Assembly: GCF_024166365.1 (NCBI RefSeq)
Contig: NC_064841.1
Location: 30,310,001 to 30,374,000, forward strand
Length of the DNA: 64,000 nt
Direction: 5' to 3'
DNA from: Elephas maximus indicus
Lineage: Eukaryota > Chordata > Mammalia > Proboscidea > Elephantidae
Within the stretch, counting starts at the first letter, position 1, and each line of letters begins with the position of its first letter. This document shows positions 1 to 12,270 of this stretch, in pieces. A program made the position numbers and the translations under genes. The notes below the pieces were generated by a model. The model did no database searches. It was not told the DNA's origin and saw only the letters and a list, made by a program, of their open reading frames with translations.

Positions 1-1129
1 ACTCCAAACAATGTCTATGAAAGCCAAATCTAAACAATCTCAAACTACATATAGTAAAGGCACTTATTTAAAATGAGTAAAAATGAAGAAATGTTGTAAA
101 ACGTTTCTCTAAATTTCTTTATTTTGTGTGCCTGACTGTTTAATAACCAGATTTCCTAAGGAAAAAACGACTGTATTTTGGTAGCACAATGCTTATTAGT
201 CTCACACTGACAAATAATTTAGAGAGCTCAATTTGATTTACAAAAAAGTAATGAAAAGTTTTGTTACCACTCTCTAGATATAAAAGCAACTCTACCCACT
301 CAGCGCTGTTCATATAAAATACTCCAATTAGTACTCAAAATATCGAAACCTTTTAAAATTCCTAGACTTAACTTCACTAATAAACTTTTGCTTTTAGGTA
401 GCACTCCAGTTTTTAATTATAGCATCAGATTAACATTATGACCTTTAATTAAGTTGCTATGAGTCAAAACTGACTCGACAGTACTGGGTTTGGTTTTTGG
501 TTTTGGTAATGGCAAATACCGATGAATTAAAACAAGACAATGCCTCAAAATGCTGGTGGGATTTCTAAAGTTTTAGCAAAAATCAGAGGTAAGCCTTTTT
601 TAAAATATGAAAAATAGGATTTAAAAAAAATGCTTTATAAAAGACAAGGATTCAGTCTTTAATTTTGGTATTTAAATCATAAGGCAGTAACCATATGAAG
701 AACATTAATACTAGTAGGTTGTTAAATTTAACGGTCTATCTCTTAAAAGCCTCTTTACACAAGAAATAAAATAGAATGCATATTAAATGCACATACTTTG
801 TACTGGCCCAACATAAATCGCCAACAATCCTAAGCACATGACTGGATACACAGGCACTAACTCCTTAGGTATTAAGTGAACATACCCATCAGGGTCTTTG
901 TACTGTGTACAATACTAAGATACTCAAGTGGTCAATACATGATTTCGGAAGGACACAGAAGACACCCTACCAGACAGCTACCAACAACTCTTGCTGAAAG
1001 AAACCGAATCCCTCGGTACAGTATTAGGTTTCCCCAATACTTCCAACATGCTGTGAATGAGTGTTTCAATAACTGAAACAGGAATACTGTTACAAGGTAG
1101 CAAATAGCTACCTAGGAGATTTTAAGGCT
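1..1129 (-). other. SKIL intronic DNA, nothing recognised
   Basis: AT-rich, with no recognisable repeat or coding segment. It lies downstream of the GC donor in transcript order and so belongs to the intron after the first coding exon. Confidence 0.5.
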
Positions 1130-2350
1130 TAGTCTCCTGTCTCATTTCACTGTAATCATTAGAATTAATCTATCTCAGGGGACAGCTATATCAATTGTTG
1201 TAACATAGTTCATAAAGATAATGTTCTACAACCTAGGTTGGTGAGTAGCATCTGGAGTCTTAAAAGCTTGCAAGCAACCATCTAACATACAACTATGGGA
1301 GTCTTCCCTTCTGAAGCAAAGGAGAGTAAAGGAAACCAAAAACCCAAGGAAAAAGTCCATAGGACTTAATGCCCACTACAACCGCAGCCTCTTCTAGCCT
1401 GAGACTAGAAGAACTAGATGTTGTCCGGCTACCACTACCGACTATTCCAACCAGGGACGCAATACTGACCAGGGACACGATAGAAGGTCCAGGTTAGAAC
1501 GAGAAAAAAATGTAGAACTTGAATTCCTAAAAAAGGCTAGACTTACTGGCCAATAGAAACTAGAGGAACCCCGGAGACTATTACCCTAAGATACCCTTTG
1601 AAGGAAACCCTGGTGGCATAGTGGTTAAGTGCCATGGCTGCTAACCAAGAGGTCGGCAGTTTGAATCTGTCAGGCGCTCCTTGGAAATGCTATGGCGCAG
1701 TTCTAACTCTATCCTATAGGGTCGCTATGAGTCGGAATTGACTTGACGGCAGTGGGTTATTTACCTTTTGAAACTCAGAACTGAAGCCACTCTCAGTGGC
1801 CACCTTTCATCAAAATAAGAGATTGGCTTATAACATAAATAATATCACCCACGAATACTGTGCTCCCTTAAATTATCATCAACCATATGAGACCAAATGG
1901 TTAACATTTACCGTAAAACAAAGATGAACCGCTAAGGAGAAGCAGGGAAGCCATATTAATGGAAACAGAACAAAAAGAATGGAAATAACAAGAATGTTGA
2001 CATATTGTGAAAAAAGTAACCAGTGCCATGGAACGAGTTGTATAAAAACTGTTAAATGGGCACCTAACGTGCTGTGTAAACTTTCACCTAAAATACAACA
2101 AAAAATTAAAAAGAACTATCTACGTTGGATCAAACTGGCAACTTGAAAAATTAGATAGGAAACTTAGGGGCCGGACAGTTTATGTTAATAGAGGAGGAAC
2201 AATTCAGAAAAGGAGGGTGAGAATGGCTGCACAACTCAAAGAATGTAATCAACGTCACTGAATTGTACATGTAGAAATTAACTGGTGTATGTTCTGCTGT
2301 GCATATTCTCAACAGAAAATATAACAAATTACAGAAAAAAGAATCAATAT
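1130..2350 (+). mobile_element. Old LINE (L1-like) 3' end, split by an AfroSINE
   Basis: Contains the phrases ctggagtcttaaaagcttgcaag and aggaggaacaattcagaaaagg, and aligns by eye with the copy at 41150-42885 and partly with 53358-53515. The ends toward ctgtgcatattctcaacag match those copies. A related phrase occurs in the younger L1 3' ends in this window, so this is an older relative of that LINE family. An AfroSINE at 1603-1761 interrupts it. Confidence 0.65.
1603..1761 (+). mobile_element. AfroSINE, short form
   Basis: tRNA-like head (accctggtggcatagtggtt) through tail (gtcgctatgagtcggaattg). Flanked by taccctttgaa (1592-1602) and taccttttgaa (1762-1772), a target duplication with one mismatch. 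Confidence 0.93.
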
Positions 2351-2359
2351 AATGCAAAA

Positions 2360-2796
2360 CTAGTGAAGACATGATCACCCGACAGACTCTGAGGAGTTGC
2401 AGCAATGCGTGCTGCTCCCAGACGAAAGATCCATACCACCTACCTCACAAAGTTGAGATTCTAAATGCATAAAAATGCTCACAGGAAAAGCAAAGGCTTA
2501 CATTCTTATATAAATGTACAACCTGAAATCCTTCAGGGAAAGAAAGCCCTGGTAAGTCAGTAGTATGCTGTCACTCACTATACAACTTAAAAGAAAAAGG
2601 AACAAACTAGTAAAAATCCTGTTAATTACTAGGACTTTTCAGCACACATGCTGAAATGCAATAGGAAAGCAAGCTTCTGATTTACATTAAGTTAAAACTT
2701 TTGCCAATAAGTATTTTAGTGAAAATATGTATATGGTGTTGAGATTTCCAAGCAATTGCAGTATTAAGTGGATTGGACACTAGAGAATTCTAATAT
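2360..2796. other. Intronic DNA, nothing recognised
   Basis: Unique-looking AT-rich sequence without a coding signal. Confidence 0.4.
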
Positions 2797-2797
2797 A

Positions 2798-3182
2798 GTC
2801 ATGCATTGCTTAACGTCCATGACATGTTCGGTGAAAGACGACAATATGTGATTTGGACGTTGTCCAAGCACCGTATTACACACAGACAGGACTTGGGTTA
2901 TGAACTTCTGACTTATGTAAAACCGGTAGTTACGAACCAATCCCCATAAAGCCTATGTTATTAAAAATTAGAGGCATATACAATGGTTCATATTAATAAA
3001 CGGGCGCTACTTTTCGACATTCATCAAAGCATTACTATTATTACCGTAGTATTATGTTAAAGATGTTTTAGTGTATCTGGAAGTGCTTCTTTAATTTTTT
3101 TATGCATAGAAAGGTACATTATAACCTTATAGGACCACAGACTTGGATGCTGGCCAAATGGATGTTATGTGGCACGTGACTG
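2798..3182. mobile_element. Old non-autonomous DNA transposon
   Basis: The two ends form imperfect terminal inverted repeats: agtcatgcattgcttaac at the left and gttatgtggcacgtgact at the right, about 16 of 22 positions pairing. The interior has no ORF. It resembles a widespread mammalian cut-and-paste family whose ends carry cgcttaacg-like sequence; I do not assign the family. Confidence 0.55.
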
Positions 3183-3656
3183 TTGTAAAAAAAAAAAAGC
3201 TATTTTGAAAAGATGAATAAAACATGTAATTTTAAATGCGATGTAAAATCTCAAAACAAATTCAATGTCACAAATGAAAAAAAAAAATGCTGCTTTGTTT
3301 TAAAACTAAACCTATTTTCTTCCTAAAGAATCATCGGTGACCTTATAGGGCTACTAAAACTTTTCACTCAGGCATCTAAAGCTTTATTAAGCATCTACAC
3401 ATGCAATGCACAGTTCTAGATTCTGGGACTACAAGATGAATTCCTGTCCTATGCGGCTTCCGCTAGCCCTACACAGATATTTCTCTTCCATTCCTAATTC
3501 TAGAAATCAGGAAATCAACATGAGTTTCAAACTAATTTTATATCTTTCTTATTCATTCCTCTTTCTGCCTAGCATGGTGCTATAATTTAGTGATTGAAGC
3601 AAACCACACCTAAAAAAAAGATTTATGGTTTAATTATACATCCTTTTGCTTTTATT

Positions 3657-3826
3657 GGAGCCCTGGTGACAAAGCAGTTAAGAGCTCAGTTGCTAACCGA
3701 AAGGTCAGCAGTTCGAATTCACCCGCCAACCCCTGGAAACCCGATAAAAGTTCTGCTCTGCCTTACAGAACTGCTGTGAGTCAGAGTTGACTGGACGGCA
3801 ACAGGTGCTTTTTGTTTTGTTTTTTG
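3657..3826 (+). mobile_element. AfroSINE, diverged
   Basis: Head ggagccctggtgacaaagca, B-box region caggttcgaatt-like (cagttcgaattc), and tail gagttgactggacggcaaca followed by a T-rich run. Confidence 0.85.
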
Positions 3827-3829
3827 CTA

Positions 3830-4798
3830 ATTTTATTACTAATAAAATCCTTAAATTATCTTATACATATATATGAACCCCAATAGAACAAAATTCTGCA
3901 TGTGAACAAAATACAGGTTGGAGCTATTACTAAAGCTGTTCCCAAAAGAGTTCTACGCCTGTACTTGAACAAGCTGACTTCTGCCTCCACAATCACCTTC
4001 CACTCCCAAACTCTGAAGGACGGAAATTACCCCAATTCCTGATCACTTCCTTGTTCACCCCACAGCATAAATGAGCACAGCTAACAGAACACTTCCTGCT
4101 AACTATACACCGATTCAGTCCTATCCTGAAGAAAAGAAGGCGGGGGGAATCTTTTCCTTTTCTTGTTTGGAATTTTTTTTCTTATTTCTCAGTTCAAAAG
4201 GATAAATTTCTAAGTTTTCCAATCGTGTCTTTTTAAAAAATGCTAATATTTTTTAATGGTAAAAATGAATCATTACTAGACTCTATTTCCAAAACCATAA
4301 GGGGGCACTATTCCCAAAGTCATCCAAAAGATTTCAAAAAAATAATGCCAAGGAACGGGAGTGTCCACAAATCCAGTTATTGATAGAACGAGCTCCAAAA
4401 ACTTGATTACCCTGAAGAAATCAAAAAGCTACTCTAAACAAACTTGTCCAATCTAAATAGGTCTGTGATGGACTCCCTCATTCTCCTCTTCAATGCGATC
4501 TCAACCAAATCATTGGAATGGGTACCATGTCTAACACAACCAATGCATCTTTTTGGGCTGCCAGTCTAAAATAACGAAATGATTCTAGAAATGACAATGA
4601 TTTCTATTTCTTGTAGCAAACCTGTTTCACATTTCTTTCTAGCATACTTCATTTTAGTATACAAATATTAGTATAATTACTGTATATAAGCAACTAAGAG
4701 GGAGATACATTTGAATGCGATACCTACTATTTGTCTTAGAAATATATTCACATAATTCTAGGTAAGTCAAGAAGATGTTTGGTGAATGGAAGAACCCG
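3830..4798. other. Intronic DNA, nothing recognised
   Basis: AT-rich, no repeat or exon recognised. Confidence 0.4.
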
Positions 4799-4810
4799 CA
4801 AACATATATT

Positions 4811-4978
4811 AAAAAAAAAAAAACCGCTGCCGTCGAGTCTATTCCAACTCATAGCCACCCTATAGGACAGAGTAGAACTGCCCCATAGGGATTCCAAGGA
4901 GCACCTGGTGGATGGGTATGAACTGTCAACCTTTTGGTTAGCAGCTGTAGCTCTTAACCACTACGCCACCAGGTTTCC
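4811..4978 (-). mobile_element. AfroSINE, short form
   Basis: Begins with an A-run and gccgtcgagtctattccaac, ends ctacgccaccaggtttcc. Flanked by aaacatatatt (4800-4810) and aaacatacatt (4979-4989) as target duplication. Confidence 0.92.
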
Positions 4979-4989
4979 AAACATACATT

Positions 4990-6575
4990 GGTAAATATTT
5001 AAATAACATTCTGAAATGCCATTCTACTCTAGCTTCCAAAATGCTTTCATATTCATTTTCTCATTTGATCAGTTAATCTTACTCAACAGTTTATGTGCAA
5101 ATTATGTAGGTGTTTAAATTTTAAGCCATCATTTTTCAAAAACATATTCTAAAATACAAGTTAGTGCTGTTTATCAAAAACATACTCAATTAAAAAAAGT
5201 ACAAAATTCACTGAATGCCTTTTGACATACCAGGCACTAAACTGGGGTCTGGGAAAATAGAAAAAAGTCTCTGAACTCATGGAGACAGCTGTAACTTTAA
5301 AAAGTTAGGTAAAAATGTTCATACTGGTCCCTCATGTGAGCGCAAACCCTTAATTTGACTCAGGCCTTATTACCACTTGATCAAAATGTATGCTAATCAC
5401 AAAATGCAAAGTAGACCACTGATATAACTAAAGCTGTCAAATTTGCCACAATTATTACTCGAACACATTTTGTCCCAAACTACTCTTTGTAGTTGCCCGT
5501 TCTCACCAGTGTATTTCCTTACCTCATTTAGGTTTATACTCAGAAATAAACTTCCTAAACAAAAAGTACAGTAGTTTGTAAGAGGAAAGAAGTGCTTCAT
5601 AGTATTAGCATCAAATGAAGATTTGAAATGAAAATGCAAAACTAAAGGTAATGACATGGTTAATATGTTTTAAAGTGAAAATTTTTCAAGTTGATAACTT
5701 TAGATCATCTATTTGTATTATAATCTACAGGGTATTTTTTCCTAAACAGTAAAAACCATACTATTTGACTTACCTAAGAATAGTCCAGTCTGAATATTAA
5801 CAATCTAGATTTTAATTAAAAAAAAAATACATACAAGGACATATAACATCTTTAACTTAGGTGGAGACTGTCAGCCACAGTAAGAATCTCCTATAATCAT
5901 CTAATTGACTATAATAAGCCTAATGTTCTTGAAAATAATTTGTCTCTTAAGTAAACACCACCCTTGACATTTTATTTACATATGATCACTTTGCTTAACA
6001 ACCTTTTTTCCATGGACACAAATATAAGATTCAACAAATCAGAATTAGAGCAGTAAATAATACCCACTAGAGATTTGAAAAGGAATCAGGATTATGATAT
6101 TCTTGCATATATTTGTGCACTGAAAAAGACAATAACCATTTTTCTAATAAAAAGCACAAAAAGCTCAAAGTGATATGAGGAGATAAATAATTCGATAACA
6201 CTATTTTACAGTGCAAACTAAGCAGATCTAAAATCAAGTATATTTCTTGTGGTGGCCTGAATAAAGAGTTGAAAACACATCTTTAGTTTCTACAAAGCCT
6301 AGTTTCAGTTCTTAGAACACTGATCTTTTACCAGTTATTTCTCTCATCTAAGTACAGCTATTAACTATGCAAATTAATACCACTGTTAGATATGCAAATA
6401 AGTAGTTTGTTGATCATTACTAATATAACTTCAGTCCTATGAAATAACAGTTGGCACATTTCAAACAATTGCTTATGGGGTTTTAGAGGGTTTTTTGATC
6501 CAAAAGCAATATTTTGACTACAAATTACATAAACATATCAAATTACATTAGTAATCACAATAAGCATAAAAATAA
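4990..6575. other. Intronic DNA, nothing recognised
   Basis: About 1.6 kb of AT-rich DNA. I compared it with the expected SKIL downstream exons (for example the TDAPSGMELQ segment) and found no match. Confidence 0.4.
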
Positions 6576-6580
6576 AATAA

Positions 6581-6735
6581 AAAAAAGGTTGCCATCAAAT
6601 TGATTTCAACTCATACAGACCCTACAGGACAGAGAATAACTGCCCCGTGGGGTTTCCAAGGAGAGGGTGGTAGATTCAAACTGCCAACCTTTTGGTTAGC
6701 AGCCAAGCTCTTAACCACTGTGCCACCAGGGCTCC
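6581..6735 (-). mobile_element. AfroSINE, short form
   Basis: ggttgccatcaaattgattt through ctgtgccaccagggctcc. Confidence 0.9.
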
Positions 6736-7047
6736 GTCCTTCATGTTAACATACATGAACTTTTTTTTTTTTTAAGCCTATTTTGATATTTTAAAACAAG
6801 CTTCCTCTGGGTCAGTTTGGTTTGTTTGGCAACCAACTCACTGACTCACAGAAAATAATGAAAAATATTCCCCAAGGACTATCTTCTTGTCCCCTTTCAA
6901 GTTAAGTTCTATATACAGGTTTATACATTTAAGAACCATGAGAAAAGTTAATGTTTCTCAAAACTGTTTATGCTACTAACTAGGTTGGCTTTAAGGAGAA
7001 TCAGTGAAAATTACCAAAATCAGTAGACAGACAGCACAGGTTTGGTT

Positions 7048-7198
7048 TTTTGGTGGTGCAGTGGGTAAGAGTTCAGCTGCTAACCAAAAGGTCAGCAGTT
7101 CAAATCCACCTGCCTCTCCTTAGAAACCCCATGGGACAGTTCTACTCTGTCCTATGGGGTCACTATGAGTCAGAATCGACTCAACGGCAAAGGGTTTA
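7048..7198 (+). mobile_element. AfroSINE, short form
   Basis: ggtggtgcagtgggtaagag through gtcagaatcgactcaacggc. Confidence 0.88.
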
Positions 7199-7204
7199 GT
7201 GAAA

Positions 7205-7400
7205 ACTATTAGACTTCAAGTTAGAAGACCCACAATCAACTCCTGATTCTACCACCTACAACCAGGTGTATGTGACCTATCTGGGACTAGTTCCTCATCT
7301 GTAAGGGGACTATAACTAATCCTGCTTCTCCACAGACCTTTAAAAAGGAACTACCTCACAATATTTTGAGGGATAAGTTTTTTAAATATTAAATGTTAAG
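7205..7400 (+). repeat. MIR
   Basis: MIR-like order: donor phrase ctgattctaccacctac, then gtgacctatctggg, then ttcctcatctgtaaggggac. Confidence 0.6.
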
Positions 7401-8670
7401 TATAATAAAACAAGCATTCAAGTATGTTTTCAACATAACCCCCCAAAAAATCTTCATTCTTAAAGGTTTGGTCCCTGGAAATTTTCCTAAATTCCCTTAA
7501 TAGCAAACAATACCAAAAAACACCACAAACACTAGCAAATACTGCAAAAAATAACATAGCAAAAAAAGATGGGGAAAAATATCACAAATTCTTCAAATCA
7601 AAAATGTATTCAAATTAAAAACAAGTTCTGAGACAACAGAGTACTACATTGTACATGAAGCATAGTTTTAATTTTACCAATCCCTAGCATATTCCCTGTT
7701 CCAGATAAGTAAATTCATCCATTATCTTTTTTTTAACTTTTATTGTAATTCTCAAATTTTTTTCACACAAGCACAGAGCAAGAATATTATGCCAAGTTAA
7801 CAGCTTACCCCAAAAATGCTTATGTCAGAGTAACGAAGATTAAAATGAATAATGTGACCACCTAGGGACATGTAAGAGTCAAGACCCTAATTAGCTTGGG
7901 AATAAGATATCAAAAGGGGCATTCCACATCTTGAGAATATGGATAATCTCTGAGGACACGCTTCCAGCATGGGACAAGTCCAGCTGTAAGCAAGTCCAAC
8001 AGTTTGAGTACTGGCTTGAAGCCAATTCTACATTAAAATCAGCTAATAACTGCACCTCACGGATAAAAACATACCTAGTAGCCACTGGCAAGGGAATTCC
8101 AAAGAAGTGCTGACTGACCTTTGGAATGGCAAGCAGCAAACTACCCTGAATGAGAGTCTAAAATTATTATCTTCATTGGGCTTCAGAAGCAAATCATCGT
8201 TAACTGAATTTCTTTCAAAACCTTAATGGTACCCTAATAAAGCACAGAACACCAAATCTGAAGATCTAATGTTGCTGTGAATAACATTCGATCAGTCATT
8301 TAATGTGCTACATTCATTCCTTCTGTAGAATAGCAAGGGCAGATATATTTCAAGTAATAAAAATAATGGAAAATTAAATAACTAAACGTTTAGGTTAAAC
8401 ATGGCCAACCTTTTGCTGCAAGAACTAAGTAAAATAATAAATGTAAAACGGCTCCAGGGCATGCTCACCACATTTTAAACATTCAATAAGCTGTTAGCTT
8501 TAGTTACTATATACCAACTGTAATCAAGAAGATACAAAACAGCCAGACTAACTGAATATGTAACAAATCAAATCTTCTCATTACCCAGGCATTCAAACTT
8601 TTAACTAGCCAAAGATATTAGTTTAGCATAGCAGATAACGCAGTGGGAAGATGGCAAGTTTAAGATCTCT
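7400..8670. other. Intronic DNA, nothing recognised
   Basis: AT-rich. Two short overlapping open frames around 7891-8139 on opposite strands show no family resemblance and are not called. Confidence 0.4.
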
Positions 8671-8678
8671 ATGGCAAC

Positions 8679-8805
8679 GAAACCAAAATCGTTGCCGTCG
8701 AGTTGATTCTGACTCATGGCAACCCTAAAGGACAGAGCAGAACTGCCCCATTCGAACTGCCAAGCTTTTGGTTAGCAGCTGTAGCTCTTAACCCAATAGG
8801 TTTCT
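8679..8805 (-). mobile_element. AfroSINE with internal deletion
   Basis: gttgccgtcgagttgattct to agctgtagctcttaaccc. The segment between gccccat and tcgaactgcc is missing. Confidence 0.85.
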
Positions 8806-9184
8806 TTATTATTAATATTTGATTTGCCTACAATAACTTTTTCTTTATTCTAGCTATCATTTTTTTAAATTATCCCGTTGCTTTAAAAAGACCTAAAAAA
8901 AAAACCTTAGCTACTAAAATCACAAATTTCTTCAGGTAAATCTGTCTTTTTCATTTGTTTCCAACACTGATCAAGCCTGAATATCCAAGAATGAAAACCA
9001 TGTCAGAAACCCCTGGGTGAACCTTTGGAGAATGCTCTTGGGAGCCCACCACCAGAATTGTCTTGGTACACTTACAGCATCTGTAAATGGAGATAACACC
9101 AAAGTGTAAATACCTCAGGCCCTACGAAAACCACAGATTCAGTCACCGAGAAGTAGGATGTATGAAAAAGGAAGGATGACTTGA

Positions 9185-9350
9185 GAAAGAAGCCCTGAGT
9201 CTTCCACACCCTGGCTATATAATCTTGGGAAAGCCACTTGATCTGAGTCTCATTCTCTTCATTGTAAACTGAGAATAACCCTAACTTCACTCTCAAGGTT
9301 GTCTGGAAGGACAAATGGGAACACATCCAGGAAAGCACTTTACAAGTACA
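9185..9350 (+). repeat. MIR
   Basis: Contains the MIR core: ctggctatataatcttggga, then aagccacttgatctgagtct, attgtaaactgagaataa, and gcactttacaagtac. Confidence 0.65.
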
Positions 9351-9498
9351 ATACAAATGTATTATATGTTGATCGATATTTTTTGCTGTTGTTGCATGAG
9401 CAATAGCAGTTTCTTAACAATACATAAACAGGGAATTGTAACATCCAAGTAAACCATTACCGATATTCATAATTGCTATTAAAAAATAACAAAAAAAC

Positions 9499-9507
9499 AC
9501 TTGCCTT
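9499..9507 (-). other. SKIL: GC-type 5' splice site of the SKIL first coding exon
   Basis: Read on the minus strand the exon ends AAG and the intron begins GCAAGT, the strong consensus of GC-AG introns. The conserved SnoN reading ends exactly at this AAG (K367). Reading on would add 15 unrelated residues (ASVFLLFF...) and stop at 9457. The nearest GT is four bases further on and would break agreement with the family. No acceptor or next exon was recognised in the window. Confidence 0.85.
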
Positions 9508-10605
9508 GGACTGAGTTCTCTGTCCATTTCTCACACTAAATTTCTCCTTCATTTCTTCTAAAATTATCTTCAGTTTCTTTTCTTCAGGTGTTCCTAAGTA
9601 TTTTTGGTTCACATGAAGATAGCAATGCCATTTAGCTGATTCAAAGCCCCAGTGGCAAGTCCTTTTGTCAGGTGATCTGTGAGAATGCATCACAAATGTT
9701 TGGGGCGCAAACATTCCACAGCATTCCAGACACTGAATACACGGAGCATCAGGCTGAACATAAAACTGGGGTGCAAAGAGGCCCTGACATTTGCCTAAGC
9801 ATTCATGTTCCACTTCAAAGGCACTGCCAGTTTCCTTTAACTGGGCCAATGAGTTTTTAGCAGGAAGCAGACTACCATTTTGAGGAAAAGTGCGTGGCCG
9901 CAATAACGCGTTACATAGTCTCTGTGCATCAGTTAAAGTGATCAAGCCACAGGATGGGGCATTGAATGGAAGTATTCCCAAGACCTTTAAGATATGAAGC
10001 TGGTCTGAAGTACACCTTGAACAATATATGTACAATTCATCACACACTGTATTTATTTGCTGGAGTGAAAATTCTCGGAGCACAGAATTTAAGACTTGGG
10101 GCAAACAGAGTCTCTTTTCTCCTCCAACTTGAAAACAAGAGATGGACTCCCCCTCCAACACAGTCTGGGTAAGTTCTGTGGAGCTATCGGAAGGGATGAG
10201 CAGTGGGCCAGGAAGAACCTGAGGAGACGGAAGAGGCAGAAATACAGTAGGTGACATGCTTTCTTGGGAATACCGAGCAGAAAACGCTGCTGGTCCACCC
10301 AGAGAGCTCTGACTACTTAAATGGAATTGTGCCAATGTGTGTTTCAAACTGGGATTTAAATTTAAAGGTTCAGGCACAGAGGCACAGGTTCGCTTGACAT
10401 GTTCTCCATCAGTCTCCATTGGCGCTTCTCCATAGTCATCCAAGTGTTCCTTCTTTACCGTTGGCACCTTGTTTATCAACATTTTTCCGTTTGCATGAAT
10501 GTCTGTCATCATTTTTTTCACTGGAGGGCTGCCATCATCTCCCATCCCCTTCAGTTTTTTACTTGAGCACTGAACCATGGTGAAACTTGTCTGCAGGTTT
10601 TCCAT
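9505..10605 (-). CDS. SKIL: SKIL (SnoN) first coding exon, residues 1-367
   Basis: Encodes the N-terminal 367 residues of SnoN, a nuclear corepressor that binds Smad2/3 and Smad4 and recruits NCoR/HDAC complexes to dampen TGF-beta signalling. Visible in order: a probable SUMO site VKKE at residues 50-53; the R-Smad-binding segment at about 85-114 ([12 protein letters not shown], then GGPAAFSAR); the Ski/Sno/Dac domain at about 140-240, carrying the APC destruction box RLCLPQVLN at 165-173; and the SAND-like Smad4-binding domain at about 260-356, with the Cys/His zinc ligands in [16 protein letters not shown] and [12 protein letters not shown]. The ATG at 10605 is chosen because it gives the SnoN start MENLQT and an in-frame TGA lies two codons upstream (10609-10611). 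The last exon codon is K367, matching the point where human SnoN and SnoA diverge (residue 366), so this copy has one extra residue near 42-43. The C-terminal coiled-coil exons are outside the window. The frame is intact throughout, so this is a functional gene and not a processed copy. Confidence 0.97.
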
Positions 10606-10662
10606 AGTTCAACTATTGTTTTAAAAAATTAAGTCGGAGATTTGCATGTTTATTTAGTCACT
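10606..10662 (-). other. SKIL: Probable SKIL exon 2 5' UTR and 3' splice site
   Basis: On the minus strand a pyrimidine tract (TTTTTCTCTCTTC) is followed by AAATAAG, giving a plausible acceptor AG at 10662-10661. If used, it leaves a 55-nt untranslated leader before the ATG. Other acceptors further upstream cannot be excluded, because the 5' exons of this gene are non-coding and offer no protein guide. Confidence 0.4.
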
Positions 10663-12270
10663 TATTTGAAGAGAGAAAAATAAGGTACACAAATACTTAT
10701 GGTAACTTACTGTCACAGAAAATTTCAATTTCCAGAGAGAGATCCTTATTCAAGTGATTTGGCAACTTTGTTTTGGTTCTGCTTAAACTCTAATATAATT
10801 TCACTGCAAATGTATAAATCTCTGTTTTACCTCTAATAAGGTAATTTTTTTAAGAGACACAACAATGAGAAAGTCTTTTTGCTCAAATTCTTCAGATATA
10901 TGTACTAAAGTAAGCTATCAATTCTCTCAATTCAAGCCGTCCAGGTTCAATTCAATTTTTTTTCAGTAAAACCTGTGAACAGTTTATGCCATTACTTGTG
11001 TCAGAAAAAGAAGAGTCAAAATGATGCAGCCAAATTTAATTTTCGCCACCAAAGACGCCAAAAAAGGAGGAAAAATGTATCCCCTATAAAAAAAAAAGTC
11101 TGCTGGTCTGTGCTGACAAATTAAAGGCTTGTATAAATCTTCACAACAGTAAGAGCCTCTGACTCTACTTGAACATCTACAATCAAAAAATGATACTTAA
11201 AAACTGGCTGATTAGCTTCAAGGATTACAGCTCATTCTTCTTTCAATTAATCTGGAAGAAGAGAAGGGGGGTGGGGGAGAGTTATATTTGAATTTGCTCC
11301 AGATGCCAAAGGGTCAGTTTGAAACCAATTTCTTAATGTTAAACTAAGTTCACTTTACCAAAGGTGACGTTTCAGTGATTCCTTTAAATCTAACATCAGT
11401 TAACTTGAAGAACCTTCATTTAAGTAAAGAAAGCAATTTGAAAGGTGGGTAAATGAAGCAATAACATCCCTCAAAAAGGGGAGGGGTACTCTTAAACTCT
11501 ATAAACAGTACCGTAAGCAGAGTTTACCCAAAGATCAGTACCAGAGGTTTTCTCAGTTATGCCATTTTGACTAAAATAATCCATTACTTCATTTCCTAAT
11601 TAAAAAAAGTTCTATCCCAAAAAATCAGACGCGTGTTAACATACCTATGGTTTGTAACTCAGTTATAATTTTAAATGCATTAATTCATCTAGTCAGTGTA
11701 TGCTATTTTTCTGAAATGACTGTGGGCAAAAATTAACTTCCTCTAATAGGAAAGCGAATTGGCTTAATGGAAAGCCAAAAGCTACAGACTCCGTACCGGG
11801 GAATCTCCATCCTAGAACAAGACTAATCCGGGACAAAAAGCACAAGGCAGACAGACTTCACAAAGAATGCAAATGGAGGAAGGGGGAAAAGATTCTTCTC
11901 CCACTTCCTTCTTGAGAGAAAACCCAGAAGAAATCCAACAAATGGAAATTCTTGTCTCCCTAACTCCTAGCAATTTTTCTTAAAACAGACCCAAAAGATT
12001 AAAGACCAAGGCCACTAGCCGTCGTACCGACTTCTGCGCACCACAGGAACACCTCAGCCAACGCAGACCAAGGAAGAGGGCAGGAGGCATGACCTAGAAT
12101 GGGGGAGCCCCCCAAACCCTAACGTCCTCCGCCTGCGCAGCCACCCACTCATCTCAAACCCGAAAGAAGAGAGAAGACTAGGCACCCGGGACAGCTGGGG
12201 GTGTGCAGGGAGGTACTGGGAAAAAAAAGAGAGGAGTCCCCCAACCCCCACCCACGAGCTTGGGACAGCC
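10663..12270 (-). other. Probable SKIL intron 1, no repeat recognised
   Basis: AT-rich sequence between the coding exon and the CpG island. No SINE, LINE or LTR was recognised, and no ORF looks coding. The absence of insertions so close to a promoter is consistent with regulatory constraint. Exact intron limits are unknown because exon 1 was not pinned down. Confidence 0.5.

Noticed and set aside
7891-8139. Overlapping short open frames on both strands
   Set aside because: Mutually antisense, no similarity to SKIL or another known protein.
1-9456. Search for SKIL exons 3 onward
   Set aside because: No segment encoding the expected downstream SnoN sequence was found on the minus strand; they presumably lie left of the window.
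9457-9504. Fifteen extra codons after K367 of SKIL
   Set aside because: They follow a consensus GC donor and do not resemble SnoN; treated as intron read-through, mentioned only as a possible retained-intron end.
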